DNA of 43,605 nt from an uncultured Ruminococcus sp. (GTDB lineage: Bacteria; Bacillota; Clostridia; Oscillospirales; Acutalibacteraceae): contig CACWOX010000018.1 of the NCBI GenBank assembly GCA_902762615.1, positions 1-43,605 of the forward strand. Reading direction: 5' to 3'. Each line of letters opens with the position of its first letter. Positions within the stretch are counted from its first letter, which is position 1. This document shows, in pieces, positions 24,340 through 32,881 of this stretch. Both the position numbers and the translations under genes were made by a program. The notes under the pieces are model-generated. The model was given only the letters and a program-made list of their open reading frames with translations. It searched no databases and was not told the DNA's origin.

Positions 24340-25101
24340 CTATAAAGTATAATCCAGTGTAATACGTCCCATCACGTCGAGGTATTCGTTGTGGTGATTT
24401 TCACCCTGATAAATTGCCTTGCCCTGCTCGTACACCATAAGGGAATTGAGCGGCAGCGGTTCCCAGCCGGAGGGTTCCAGCGGAGTGGTCGAAAACATCG
24501 CGCTTTCTTTATCCTGTCTGACAAAAAGAGTGTCCCGCATGTTGACATGCACATACAGCCTGTCGCCGTCGTAGATCAGCAGATTGAGCTTGTTGCGGTA
24601 AGACAATTCCCTGACAGCTCCCTCCACAATGGCAATGCGTTCTGTGTCGGACAGTGGCGCATTGTTGTCGGCTATCTTGCGGTTGACGCTGTCTGTCAGA
24701 TAAAGCAGTATCCGCTCACTGTCGGTATCTCCGACCTGCCGGCTTATATAGGGAAGCAATTCGCTGCCGCTGAAAATCGTGCCGTTGTGCATCAGTGTCC
24801 ATGTGCGTCCGCTGTCGTCGTTTCGCACGAATGGGTGGCAATTCTCCGGCTTTACGCCGCCTATTGTCGCCCTGCGAATGTGAGCCATCAGCAGGCTGCT
24901 GTCCGGGAGGCTTTGGAGAATGCCCGGAAGAATTCTGCTTTTTTCCGCGGAGATCATCTCAGTGCGCACATTTGCCTTGCCGTTTTCAAATGTTGCCAGT
25001 CCCCACCCGTTGGGATGCCTGACGCTGTGGCGGAAAAATTCCCTCAGATAGGGCTGCAAGTGCGTTTTATTTTTAGATGAAAAACCGAATAATTCGCACA
25101 T
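24340..25101 (-). CDS. Class II glutamine amidotransferase (YafJ/EgtC-like)
   Basis: This 253-residue Ntn-hydrolase exposes the nucleophile Cys2 after Met removal (MCELFGF). It carries HPNGWGLATF, MAHIRRATIGG with a following NCHPF, and LMHNGTI, all parts of the glutaminase active site. There is no fused synthase domain. Relatives include YafJ and EgtC; EgtC removes a gamma-glutamyl group from an ergothioneine precursor. It is the first gene of the operon, so its product may trim a gamma-glutamyl amide made by the ligase encoded next. Confidence 0.85.
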   Translation of the reverse strand: MCELFGFSSKNKTHLQPYLREFFRHSVRHPNGWGLATFENGKANVRTEMISAEKSRILPGILQSLPDSSLLMAHIRRATIGGVKPENCHPFVRNDDSGRTWTLMHNGTIFSGSELLPYISRQVGDTDSERILLYLTDSVNRKIADNNAPLSDTERIAIVEGAVRELSYRNKLNLLIYDGDRLYVHVNMRDTLFVRQDKESAMFSTTPLEPSGWEPLPLNSLMVYEQGKAIYQGENHHNEYLDVMGRITLDYTL

Positions 25102-25169
25102 ATTTACTCATCGCTCCCTTCTTGCTCATTGTTTATAATAACATACTATTCAGATATGAAATATAGGGA

Positions 25170-25198
25170 ATTATAGCACGGCGTTTGAAATATGTCAA
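25170..25198 (-). promoter_or_regulatory. Promoter of the gamma-glutamyl/mnmA operon
   Basis: Perfect TTGACA (25193-25198) and TATAAT (25170-25175) lie 17 bases apart on the minus strand. The CCTATT-type operator seen at metQ and nifS is absent here. Confidence 0.9.
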
Positions 25199-25364
25199 GT
25201 AAAATAACGAAAACTCCGCTAAAATATTAAAAACAAAGCCCCTGCAAATGGATTGTGTTTATGATTTTATGTGTTTATGTAGCTTTTATGTTCAGCAAAA
25301 AAGGATACGTCATCATTGATGTTTGCTCCAATAGAGGTACCGCAATGAAGAATACAAAGAAAAA

Positions 25365-25396
25365 AATCCCATCGACATTCATCGACAGGATTTTCG
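25365..25396 (-). terminator. Terminator of the tRNA cluster
   Basis: AAAATCC pairs with GGATTTT around a loop that contains a second short repeat. On the minus strand a T-tract follows. It lies directly after the CCA end of tRNA-Ser(GCU). Confidence 0.7.
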
Positions 25397-25399
25397 CTT

Positions 25400-25492
25400 T
25401 GGCGGAGAAGGAGGGATTTGAACCCTCGCGCCAGATTTTACCCAGCCTACTCCCTTAGCAGGGGAGCCTCGTCACCACTTGAGTACTTCTCC
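25400..25492 (-). tRNA. tRNA-Ser(GCU)
   Basis: The minus strand has the acceptor GGAGAAG/CTTCTCC with discriminator G and an encoded CCA. The anticodon stem CTCCC/GGGAG holds the loop CTGCTAA (anticodon GCT). The long variable arm is typical of serine tRNAs. Confidence 0.95.
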
Positions 25493-25543
25493 AAATGTGT
25501 TGACAAAAAATCAATATTAAATAAAGCAAAAAAAAGAAGGGTG

Positions 25544-25632
25544 TGGCGGAGGGGAAGGGATTCGAACCCTTGGTAGGTTACCCTATCACTAGTTTTCAAG
25601 ACTAGCTCCTTAAACCGCTCGGACACCCCTCC
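25544..25632 (-). tRNA. tRNA-Ser(UGA)
   Basis: The acceptor GGAGGGG pairs with CCCCTCC, with discriminator G and an encoded CCA. The anticodon stem CTAGT/ACTAG holds the loop CTTGAAA (anticodon TGA), and the variable arm is long. Confidence 0.95.
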
Positions 25633-25637
25633 ATAGT

Positions 25638-25724
25638 TGGTGCGGATAACAGGACTTGAACCTGCATGAACTTGCATTCACTAGAACCTGAATCTAGCGC
25701 GTCTGCCAATTCCGCCATATCCGC
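25638..25724 (-). tRNA. tRNA-Leu(CAG)
   Basis: The acceptor GCGGATA pairs with TATCCGC, with discriminator A and an encoded CCA. The anticodon stem CTAGA/TCTAG holds the loop TTCAGGT (anticodon CAG), and the variable arm is long. It is the first of three cotranscribed tRNAs. Confidence 0.95.
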
Positions 25725-25754
25725 ATATATTGGCTAACTCAGTTAGCAAGAAAT

Positions 25755-25783
25755 ATATTATCATACCTTACGCCGTTTGTCAA
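25755..25783 (-). promoter_or_regulatory. Promoter of the Leu-Ser-Ser tRNA cluster
   Basis: TTGACA (25778-25783) and TAATAT (25755-25760) lie 17 bases apart on the minus strand. Confidence 0.85.
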
Positions 25784-25912
25784 GTGATTTTTTTTAATTT
25801 TTTATAATAATTTTTTTGGCAAAATATTAGTACTAAGTTTACATATTCGTAATAAAGCTATCTAAAAACTGTGCGATAATAATTCATATAATGTTATTTG
25901 GGGAGCAGTGTC

Positions 25913-26857
25913 GTGTTCGGATATATACGCATCTACAAGCCGCAATTGAGAATATGCGAATACGAGACCTATCGCTCGGTTTACTGTGCGCTGTGCAGGC
26001 ATCTCGGCAAACAAATGGGCATACCCGCCAGACTGCTGCTCAATTACGATTATACCTTCATGGCGATGCTGATGATCGCTCTCAGCGGCGAAAAGCCTTG
26101 CTTTGAGCCGGGCAGATGCGTTGTCAATCCCATGAAAAGGTGCGGCAATTGCTCCACCAACGACGAAGCTTTTGAATACACCTCCGCGCTGACGGCTATC
26201 ATGTTTTACTATAAGCTCAAAGACAACATCAACGACTCCTCTTTTGGCAAAAGGCTTCTATGGCGCATGCTGATGCCTTATGCCTCGCATGTGCGCAAAA
26301 AGGCAAAGAAGCTGTTTCCCGAGGAGGACGCTCTGGTCAGCGATTACATAACGCGGCAGTTTGCTGCCGAAAGCCGCGCGAAGGAAGGCGGCGAGATTAT
26401 CGTTGATGAGCTTTGTCAGCCCACCGCCGACGTGCTCTCGGCATTTGCCGCTAAACTGTCGGAGAAGGAAAGCGAAAAGACAGTTTTAAAGCACTTCGGA
26501 TACTTCATTGGGCGGTGGATCTATATGATTGACGCGCTCGACGATCTCTCAGATGATCTCAAGGACGGCTCCTTCAATCCCCTTGCTCTTAAATTCGGAC
26601 TCAGTGCCGACGACGCCGCAAACAAGACGGAGCTTTGGGAGCAGGCAAGGATATTCGGAAACGACAGCCTGAACATGTCGGTCTCCGAAGCTGTCAAGTA
26701 TTACGAGCTGCTTGATTTAGGCGAATTCAAGCCTATTGCAGACAATGTGATGTACCTCGGGATAGCCGAGGCGCAGAGAACCGCGCTGTTTCCGCCTGCC
26801 AAAAAAAGGCGCAGACGTTCAGATAAGAATCAAATGAATACAGGAGTTGAAGAATAA
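25913..26857 (+). CDS. DUF5685 family protein
   Basis: This 314-residue protein of unknown function starts [20 protein letters not shown], the usual N-terminus of DUF5685 proteins. Conserved-looking cysteines follow ([17 protein letters not shown]), and helices carry [18 protein letters not shown], a pattern that recalls the Asp-rich helices of prenyl synthase-like folds. I chose the GTG at 25913 because GGGGAG lies seven bases upstream; the frame could open at a TTG at 25898. It overlaps the J-domain gene by one base, so the two products probably work together. Confidence 0.8.
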   Translation: MFGYIRIYKPQLRICEYETYRSVYCALCRHLGKQMGIPARLLLNYDYTFMAMLMIALSGEKPCFEPGRCVVNPMKRCGNCSTNDEAFEYTSALTAIMFYYKLKDNINDSSFGKRLLWRMLMPYASHVRKKAKKLFPEEDALVSDYITRQFAAESRAKEGGEIIVDELCQPTADVLSAFAAKLSEKESEKTVLKHFGYFIGRWIYMIDALDDLSDDLKDGSFNPLALKFGLSADDAANKTELWEQARIFGNDSLNMSVSEAVKYYELLDLGEFKPIADNVMYLGIAEAQRTALFPPAKKRRRRSDKNQMNTGVEE

Positions 26858-27528
26858 TGAATGATCCGTATGCAGTATTGGGTATTTCATCAAATGCCTC
26901 AGACGATGAGGTAAAGACAGCCTACAGAAATCTCGCCAAGAAATACCATCCCGACAATTACTCGAGCGCTCCCGACGTCGCCGCGCTGGCTGCCGAAAAA
27001 ATGGCTCAGGTCAACGAGGCGTACGACGCCATTGTCACCGCCCGCAAAAACGGCACTCCGGTGGGCGGCACATCCAATGCCGGCACAAGTTCCAATTCCT
27101 CTGCCGGCAATAACTACGGCTCCTTCCAAGGCACACAGCACACCGACTTTGCCGATGTGCGCAATCTCTTCAGCACCGGCAGGATTACCGACGCCGAGAT
27201 GGTGCTTGACGGCGTGCCGAATTCCCGCAGAAATGCCGAATGGTACTTCCTCAAGGGCAGCGTGCTTTACCGCAGAGGCTGGATCGATCAGGCATACGCC
27301 TATTTCCAGACTGCCGTGAATCAGGCGCCCAACAACGCGGAATACCGCGCGGCTTACACACAGGTTTCACAGCAGCGCACGGGCAGGACTGCCGGTTACA
27401 ATTACAACGGCAGAAACAGCGGTTCCTCCTGCGGCAGCGGCTGCGGTCCCTGTTCCACCTGCATGGGTCTGCTTTGCGCTGACTCCTGCTGCGAATGCTT
27501 CGGCGGCGATCTTATCACCTGCTGCTGA
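26857..27528 (+). CDS. J-domain protein with cysteine-rich tail
   Basis: This 223-residue protein begins with a J domain (residues 2-66) carrying the HPD motif in [10 protein letters not shown], which stimulates DnaK. A Gly/Ser/Asn-rich linker follows, then two TPR-like helical repeats (about 105-170: [20 protein letters not shown] and [20 protein letters not shown]). The last 35 residues contain about a dozen cysteines in CG, CC and CxxC clusters. The tail could bind metal or be lipid-modified, which is inference. It is translationally coupled to the DUF5685 gene and ends at a strong terminator. Confidence 0.88.
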   Translation: MNDPYAVLGISSNASDDEVKTAYRNLAKKYHPDNYSSAPDVAALAAEKMAQVNEAYDAIVTARKNGTPVGGTSNAGTSSNSSAGNNYGSFQGTQHTDFADVRNLFSTGRITDAEMVLDGVPNSRRNAEWYFLKGSVLYRRGWIDQAYAYFQTAVNQAPNNAEYRAAYTQVSQQRTGRTAGYNYNGRNSGSSCGSGCGPCSTCMGLLCADSCCECFGGDLITCC

Positions 27529-27563
27529 TATTTTCAGTTTGACACAGATGCTTTGTTTTTTTC

Positions 27564-27597
27564 AGGCAACACCTGCGCTTTTCGTCCGGTGTTGCCT
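27564..27597 (+). terminator. Terminator of the DUF5685-J operon
   Basis: AGGCAACACC (27564-27573) pairs perfectly with GGTGTTGCCT (27588-27597), followed by TTGTAATT. Confidence 0.8.
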
Positions 27598-27623
27598 TTG
27601 TAATTAACATAAAGGAGGGGATA

Positions 27624-28169
27624 ATGATGAATTCGGGAAAAGCCTCCTCGAAGGTTGCGTTCTGTGGAATACTCACCGCACTGAGCGTTGTCGCCATGAT
27701 CATCGCAGGATTCATGGGAATCCTGACCTATGCCGCGCCGATGATAGCAGGCGGCGTGATGATCATTCCCGTCAGACAGTACGGCAAGGGAACGGCATTC
27801 ACCATGTTTGCGGCGGTGTCGCTGCTGGGATTGATGCTCATTCCGGACAAGGAGATGGCGCTCTTTTACATGCTGCTGTTCGGGCATTACCCGATTATCC
27901 AGCCGCTGCTCAACGGGATAAACAAAAAGCTGCCGCGGGTGCTGCTCAAAGCGCTGGTCTTTAATGGCGGCGCATTGCTCTCGGTGCTGCTTGCCAAGCT
28001 GATTTTCGGGGTGCCGATCTTTGATTCGGATAAGCCGATATGGCTGCTTGCGGCGGGATATCTGATAGCGGCAAACATCTGCTTTGCCCTCTATGACAGT
28101 GCATTGCTGGGATTTTATACTTTTTATGACGTGCGGCTGGTGCCGCTGCTCAACCGGTTATTTAAATAA
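27624..28169 (+). CDS. Small multi-pass membrane protein
   Basis: This 181-residue protein has five or six hydrophobic segments, starting with VAFCGILTALSVVAMIIAGF and ending near AAGYLIAANICFALYDSALL. The N-terminus and size recall substrate-binding (S) components of ECF vitamin transporters, but no family motif is clear and no ECF ATPase is nearby. AAAGGAGGGG precedes two adjacent ATGs at 27624 and 27627. It stands alone between two terminators. Confidence 0.65.
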   Translation: MMNSGKASSKVAFCGILTALSVVAMIIAGFMGILTYAAPMIAGGVMIIPVRQYGKGTAFTMFAAVSLLGLMLIPDKEMALFYMLLFGHYPIIQPLLNGINKKLPRVLLKALVFNGGALLSVLLAKLIFGVPIFDSDKPIWLLAAGYLIAANICFALYDSALLGFYTFYDVRLVPLLNRLFK

Positions 28170-28180
28170 TGACAAAAAAT

Positions 28181-28217
28181 ACGCGGAAAGATTTGTTTGA
28201 AGTAGGTCTTTCCGCGT
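28181..28217. terminator. Bidirectional terminator
   Basis: ACGCGGAAAGA (28181-28191) pairs perfectly with TCTTTCCGCGT (28207-28217), with A and T tracts on either side. It ends the membrane protein gene and the leftward deacetylase operon. Confidence 0.9.
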
Positions 28218-28228
28218 TTTTTGCAGTA

Positions 28229-29209
28229 TTATTCGTATTTTTTAGCGACTTCCTGATATCTGACAAGATAGCTGAATCCTTTGGCAAACATCGAGCCGCT
28301 TACACGCAAACGCCTGAGCAGAAGCGGATCATCTCCGCGTTTGACCGTGCCGTTGGCGGTGGTAAACGCAAGGCGGTAGCCTGCCTGCCTGAGGATTTCC
28401 TTTGAATTGCCTCCGTGTGTGCCGTAGGGATATGCAAAGTATTGAGAGCCACCCAGTACTTGGGAGGATTTTTTCAGATCCTCGACGCCCTCCTCGACCG
28501 AAACGCCCTGCATCATGCCGCGATTGTCAGGGATCCCGCCTTTAGCGACCGTTCCGCGGTGCATATTGTGAGTATGCGAGTGAAGCTCGATATTCGGCAG
28601 AGTCAGCTTGTAGGAGATATTTTTTCGCCACGATGTAATGACAAACGACGTCGCAATAAAGCCGTATTTGTGAAGCTCCGGCTGGAGCAGGTCAAAGAAA
28701 TTTTCTTGCCCGTCGTCCGAAGTGAGCAGCACGCACTTGGCGGGAATTTCTATATTGCCGTTGAGCCATTCGTAAAGCTCGTCCATGGTGAGCGTGACGT
28801 AGCCGTTTTCCCAAAGCCATTGCAGCTGCACCCTGACCGACTGTATGGAATGACTGTTGTTTTCCTTGGTGGGTTCCTCTGTGTTGGCGTCGTAAAAGAA
28901 GTGGTACATCAGCACCGGAACAAAATCCGCCTTTGGACCGTCGTAATGCCGGAAGCGCTCGACATATTCCGGCTCACGCGGCACAAAATCCGTACAGAAA
29001 GCCGACTGCTCCATTGACAGATCCGAGCCGGAGACGGCGCCGCAGCAGAGTACAGCCATTCTTTCAGCAGCCTTGACCGCCGCAGAAGTACTGACCGGCT
29101 GATCTTCTGCAGGCGATGCCGATACATTGTACACAAAATTTCCCGAATAAATAACAACTATCGCTGCGGCAGCAATCCCGACAAAGAGCCACATTAACTT
29201 TTTAACCAA
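28229..29209 (-). CDS. Polysaccharide deacetylase family protein
   Basis: This 326-residue membrane-anchored enzyme has an N-terminal helix (about residues 5-27) followed by an extracytoplasmic NodB domain. The catalytic and metal motifs are Asp165-Asp166 (LLTSDDGQENF), His210 and His214 (HSHTH), and the later FAYPYGTHG. Such enzymes remove N-acetyl groups from peptidoglycan or other glycans. The start is a TTG at 29209, eight bases after GGAGG; the first downstream ATG would cut into the membrane anchor. It is the last gene of the leftward operon. Confidence 0.88.
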   Translation of the reverse strand: MVKKLMWLFVGIAAAAIVVIYSGNFVYNVSASPAEDQPVSTSAAVKAAERMAVLCCGAVSGSDLSMEQSAFCTDFVPREPEYVERFRHYDGPKADFVPVLMYHFFYDANTEEPTKENNSHSIQSVRVQLQWLWENGYVTLTMDELYEWLNGNIEIPAKCVLLTSDDGQENFFDLLQPELHKYGFIATSFVITSWRKNISYKLTLPNIELHSHTHNMHRGTVAKGGIPDNRGMMQGVSVEEGVEDLKKSSQVLGGSQYFAYPYGTHGGNSKEILRQAGYRLAFTTANGTVKRGDDPLLLRRLRVSGSMFAKGFSYLVRYQEVAKKYE

Positions 29210-29282
29210 GCAGAGTACCTCCTATCAAATATATCCAGCACAGTTCGCGCTTTCCTGTTCTTTTTGCAAGCCTTGGTGAGCG

Positions 29283-30017
29283 CTAAATTACATATCCTCC
29301 GTTGGGACAGAGAACCTGTCCTGTGATGAAGGAAGCGTCGTCTGACGCAAGAAAGGTTATCGCGCGGGCGACCTCGTCCGGAGTGCCAAGACGCATCAGC
29401 GGCGTGCTTTCGGCAAGCTCGCGCAGGTCGTCGGCGCTCAGATGGGAATTCATCTCGGTGTCAATAACGCCTGGCGCCACGCAGTTGACCCTTATGCCGC
29501 TTGGTCCGACCTCCTGCGCAAGCGCCTTGGTCAGCCCTATGACAGCCGCCTTGGTGGCGGAATACAGCACCTCGCAGGAGGCGCCTACCTGTCCCCACAT
29601 AGAGGAAATATTGATAATGCAGCCGCGGTGCTCGTGCAGCATATGCGGAAGCACCTCTTGGCAGCAGAGGAACATCCCGTCCACATTCACCGCGAAGGTC
29701 GTGCGCCATTCCGAATAATCAATGTCTGTAAAAAGGCTCTGACGGGCAATTGCCGCGTTGTTCACCAGAATATCCACTCCGCCGAGCTGTTCCCGCACGG
29801 TTTCAAACATCGCCGCGACCTCTTCGGGCTGAGATACGTCAGCCTTTACCGCCATTGCCATGCCGCCTGCCGCGTTGATCTCCCGCACGGCTTCTAAAGC
29901 CGGGTCGCGGCTGCGGTTGTAATTGATGACGGTGGGGTGTCTGCCGGCGGCAAACAGCCGCGCTGTGGCAAGTCCGATTCCGCGAGAAGCTCCCGTTACA
30001 AGGACTGTCGGTTTCAT
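29283..30017 (-). CDS. SDR family oxidoreductase (FabG/YmfI-like)
   Basis: This 244-residue short-chain dehydrogenase has the cofactor motif TGASRGIG (residues 8-15), NNAAI, the catalytic Ser in INISSMWG and YSATK with the catalytic Tyr and Lys. The ending ITGQVLCPNGGYVI is typical. It reduces a carbonyl with NAD(P)H. No fatty-acid genes are nearby, so a role like that of YmfI (EF-P 5-aminopentanone reductase) is as likely as beta-ketoacyl-ACP reduction. Confidence 0.85.
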   Translation of the reverse strand: MKPTVLVTGASRGIGLATARLFAAGRHPTVINYNRSRDPALEAVREINAAGGMAMAVKADVSQPEEVAAMFETVREQLGGVDILVNNAAIARQSLFTDIDYSEWRTTFAVNVDGMFLCCQEVLPHMLHEHRGCIINISSMWGQVGASCEVLYSATKAAVIGLTKALAQEVGPSGIRVNCVAPGVIDTEMNSHLSADDLRELAESTPLMRLGTPDEVARAITFLASDDASFITGQVLCPNGGYVI

Positions 30018-30047
30018 TCATAAGTCCTCCACTCAACACATAAACAA

Positions 30048-30629
30048 TTAATTATTTGGCTTTTTGAATTTAAATCCCGTCTTGGGAAATCTGCCGAAGA
30101 ATTTTTCCCGCTCAAAGCCGCCGCGTTTGATCTCGCGGCAGAAAAGGCTCATCACCCAGATATCCTCGGCAATGCCGTCGGTCACCACTCCGTCGGTGGT
30201 ATAGGCGATTTTGACGAAGCCCAGCCGCGTGTATGTGCGTATGGCGTTGTAATTCGACGCCCGGACTTCAAGGCGTATCTCGTTGAAGCCGCGTTTTTTT
30301 GCGTCGTTGATGGCTGCGGTCATCAGCCGTGACCCCCAGCCCATTCCTCTGTACCTTTTGGCTATGCCTACCCCTAAAAATCCGACGTCGTCCGGCGCTT
30401 CGCATCGGCGCACAATGTCGCACCAGCCGACAGCTCTGCCGTTCGGATCAATCAGCAGAAATTGAGGATATCCGCACCTTTGGCAGCCCTTGATGAATCT
30501 GATCATGTCCTCTATCGGATAGCCGCCTGAAATCGACAGAAACTTGCCCTCTTTTGCTACCTCGTCGAATGTCTCGCAGTAGGAAACGGCGTATTTTTCG
30601 GAGGAACGCACAATTTTAAGTTCGTCCAT
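30048..30629 (-). CDS. GNAT family N-acetyltransferase
   Basis: This 193-residue protein has the acetyl-CoA binding motif A (LGVGIAKRYRGMGWGSRLMT, with R/Q-x-x-G-x-G/A) and the following motif B NEIRLEVRASNYNAIRTYTR with LGF. Its substrate is unknown. The ATG at 30629 has no clear ribosome binding site; a TTG two codons upstream is an alternative. It directly follows the SCIFF maturase gene (21 bases), a place where an additional peptide-modifying enzyme would be conceivable, but that is not shown. Confidence 0.82.
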   Translation of the reverse strand: MDELKIVRSSEKYAVSYCETFDEVAKEGKFLSISGGYPIEDMIRFIKGCQRCGYPQFLLIDPNGRAVGWCDIVRRCEAPDDVGFLGVGIAKRYRGMGWGSRLMTAAINDAKKRGFNEIRLEVRASNYNAIRTYTRLGFVKIAYTTDGVVTDGIAEDIWVMSLFCREIKRGGFEREKFFGRFPKTGFKFKKPNN

Positions 30630-30650
30630 AAGCAATTGTAAAATATTACG

Positions 30651-32006
30651 TCAGTCTGCAAGAGCAGCCTTCATCATAATGGCACATTCCAGACGCTTCT
30701 TCTCCATCTCGCAGTAGAGGCTGTAGGGTTCGAGAATGTCGCCGTTCTTCTCGTTGTTGATGGCGTTGCAGCCGCCGCTGCAATAGAATCTCGCCCAACA
30801 GTCGCGGCACTTGCGCTTGTTGTAGATGGTTGTGCGGGCAAACTTCTTCTTGATATCCACATTGAAAGAGCCGTCCCCCAGATTGCCCATCTTCCATTCG
30901 TCGTGACCCACGAACTGATGGCAGGGGTAAATATCGCCCTGCGGCGTGATGGCGACGTATTCGTTGCCACAGCTGCACCCTCTCAGGCGGCGTATAGCGC
31001 AGGGACCCTGATCGAGGTCGATCATGAAGTGGAAGAAGTTGATTTTTTCGCCGGCTTTTTTCATCTCAATGAGCTTCCCGGCAAGCGTCTCGTATTCCTC
31101 AAATATCCTGGGCAGGTCGGACTCCTGTATCGAGAAATCCAGCTTCGGGTCGGAGACAACAGGCTCTTCGGAAAGCTGATCAAAGCCCTGCTCATAGAGA
31201 TACATTATGTCGTTGGTGAAGTCTAAATTGTAGCGGGTATAGGTGGCGCGCGCGTAATAATCCTTGTCGCCGCGCTGTGCGACCAGCTTCTTGAATTTAG
31301 GCATGATCCTGTCGTGGCAGCCCTTGCCGCCCCAGTCGAGACGCAGACGGTCGTTGACCTCCTTGCGTCCGTCGATGGAGAGCACGCAGTTGTGCATTTC
31401 GCGGTTGATGAAGTCGATCTTGTCGTCGTCGAGCAGCAGACCGTTGGTGGTGATGGTGAAGCGGAAATTCTTGCCGAATTCAACCTCTTTGCTGCGAGCG
31501 TACTCTACTGTCTTTTTGACCACATCAAAATTCATCAGCGGTTCGCCGCCGAAGAAATCCACCTCAAGGTTGCGTCTGCCGACCGATCTTTCTATGAGAA
31601 AATCAATAGCCTTGCGGGCGATTTCCTCGCTCATCAGGCAGCGTTCGCCGCCGAATCCGCCTTTGCTTGCAAAGCAGTATTCGCAGGCTAAATTGCAGTC
31701 GTGGCTGATGTTGAGGCACATCGACTTGACCGACGCATTGACCATCATGTCTGCAAATTGCTCGTAATCGTCGGGTGCGTGAAGCTGCCCCATGTCAAAT
31801 GCCTCATAAAGCTCCGAGTAAGCGGAATCAATATCCTCGCGGCTGTATTCGCTCAACGCCTCGTATACTTCCGAGGGGGTCTGCTCCGTCATGTTTTCGT
31901 CAGTGAAATCAACCAGCCTGTATGTAAGGTCGTCCACCACATGCACGGCTCCGCTGTAGACGTCGAGAATAATATTGTAGCCGTTAAGACTGTATTTATG
32001 TATCAT
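30651..32006 (-). CDS. SCIFF peptide maturase (radical SAM/SPASM)
   Basis: This 451-residue radical SAM enzyme introduces thioether cross-links between cysteines and other residues of the SCIFF peptide. The start MIHKYSLNGYNIILDVYSG is the family's normal N-terminus; the frame is open up to 32042. The radical SAM cluster is bound by Cys104, Cys108 and Cys111 (CNLACEYC). The SPASM domain has CSCGN, a QGDIYPCHQF region and CRDCWARFYCSGGCNA. It follows the peptide gene, as in most Clostridia, and fits TIGR03974. Confidence 0.95.
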   Translation of the reverse strand: MIHKYSLNGYNIILDVYSGAVHVVDDLTYRLVDFTDENMTEQTPSEVYEALSEYSREDIDSAYSELYEAFDMGQLHAPDDYEQFADMMVNASVKSMCLNISHDCNLACEYCFASKGGFGGERCLMSEEIARKAIDFLIERSVGRRNLEVDFFGGEPLMNFDVVKKTVEYARSKEVEFGKNFRFTITTNGLLLDDDKIDFINREMHNCVLSIDGRKEVNDRLRLDWGGKGCHDRIMPKFKKLVAQRGDKDYYARATYTRYNLDFTNDIMYLYEQGFDQLSEEPVVSDPKLDFSIQESDLPRIFEEYETLAGKLIEMKKAGEKINFFHFMIDLDQGPCAIRRLRGCSCGNEYVAITPQGDIYPCHQFVGHDEWKMGNLGDGSFNVDIKKKFARTTIYNKRKCRDCWARFYCSGGCNAINNEKNGDILEPYSLYCEMEKKRLECAIMMKAALAD

Positions 32007-32180
32007 ACTTTTATATATCCTTCCGTATGGAATCATCGTCAATTGCGTAAGATATCCTTCTTAGGAATCGCGTCCCAAAAAAGAGTACAAAGCCGCCGAA
32101 TCAGAAGAACCCGGCAGCCTTGTCAAACACCGGCACACTGTCAAAAAATGCGCCGCACAAAAAAGCCTTATGCAAAAAAA

Positions 32181-32321
32181 TTACTTCTCGCACTTCTGAT
32201 TTGCCACGGTGCAGGAAGTCTTGCAAGCCGACTGGCAGGATGCCTGGCACTCGCCGCAGCCGCCTTTGACAGCGCTTTCCTTGAGATTGGCCTTGTTGAG
32301 AGTCTTGATGTGCTTTTTCAT
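32181..32321 (-). CDS. SCIFF ranthipeptide precursor (six cysteines, 46 aa)
   Basis: This 46-residue peptide starts MKKHIKTLNKANLKESAVKG and then carries six cysteines at positions 22, 25, 29, 33, 37 and 44. It matches the 'six cysteines in forty-five residues' precursor family. The Lys-rich leader is bound by the maturase, and the cysteine part receives thioether cross-links. The ribosome binding site TTGGAGGT lies seven bases before the ATG. The maturase gene follows after 174 bases. It was not among conventional long frames and is identified from its own translation. Confidence 0.95.
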   Translation of the reverse strand: MKKHIKTLNKANLKESAVKGGCGECQASCQSACKTSCTVANQKCEK

Positions 32322-32354
32322 GGTTTTACCTCCAATCGTATAACGAATAAGGAT

Positions 32355-32383
32355 ATTATACCAAACCTTTTTTTATTTTTCAA
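32355..32383 (-). promoter_or_regulatory. Promoter of the SCIFF operon
   Basis: TTGAAA (32378-32383) and TATAAT (32355-32360) lie 17 bases apart on the minus strand, 34 bases before the SCIFF start. Confidence 0.8.
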
Positions 32384-32439
32384 CCTATAAATTCAAGATT
32401 TTACACATTACATATAAATTAGTGAGAAATTTGTGTCTG

Positions 32440-32880
32440 TCATCTTCTTTTTGGCTTGACGCGATTGGAACCCAGCCATCCGCCGCAGCCCCCGGCAAGC
32501 AGCAGAACGATCAGCTTGACGGCGACGGTGATGCTGAAGGTATCCTCGCCCATGGCAATGCCGATGATCCATGCGCCGAGAAAGACCGCCAGCCCGATCG
32601 CCAGTCCGTAAAAAAGCCCCCTCTGTCGCGAGACGGAGCCGCATATCCAGCCGCCCGCAAAGCAGCCCAGCATGAGCGACACCACTGACAGCGGAATGAC
32701 AGCGGACGATACAATGGATTTCATCACCACAAACACCAGCGCGAACACCATGACGAATGCCATTGACACCACAAGCGCAGCGATCAGCCCAATTAAAAAA
32801 GGCTTGCCTATCTGCAATGCCGGATTGCCGCAGCTGCCGCAGCGCGTATACCTGCTTTTACCTGATTTTGCACGAGTCAT
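32440..32880 (-). CDS. TIGR04086 family membrane protein
   Basis: This 146-residue protein has a short N-terminal zinc-ribbon-like CGSC and four hydrophobic segments (IGLIAALVVSMAFVMVFALV, VIPLSVVSLMLGCFAGGWIC, YGLAIGLAVFLGAWIIGIAM, KLIVLLLAGGCGGWLG). The family nearly always lies between yajC and the SCIFF genes in Clostridia, and its function is unknown. The ATG at 32880 was chosen because GGGAGG lies seven bases upstream. That site forms the foot of the preceding hairpin. Confidence 0.85.
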   Translation of the reverse strand: MTRAKSGKSRYTRCGSCGNPALQIGKPFLIGLIAALVVSMAFVMVFALVFVVMKSIVSSAVIPLSVVSLMLGCFAGGWICGSVSRQRGLFYGLAIGLAVFLGAWIIGIAMGEDTFSITVAVKLIVLLLAGGCGGWLGSNRVKPKRR

Positions 32881-32881
32881 A

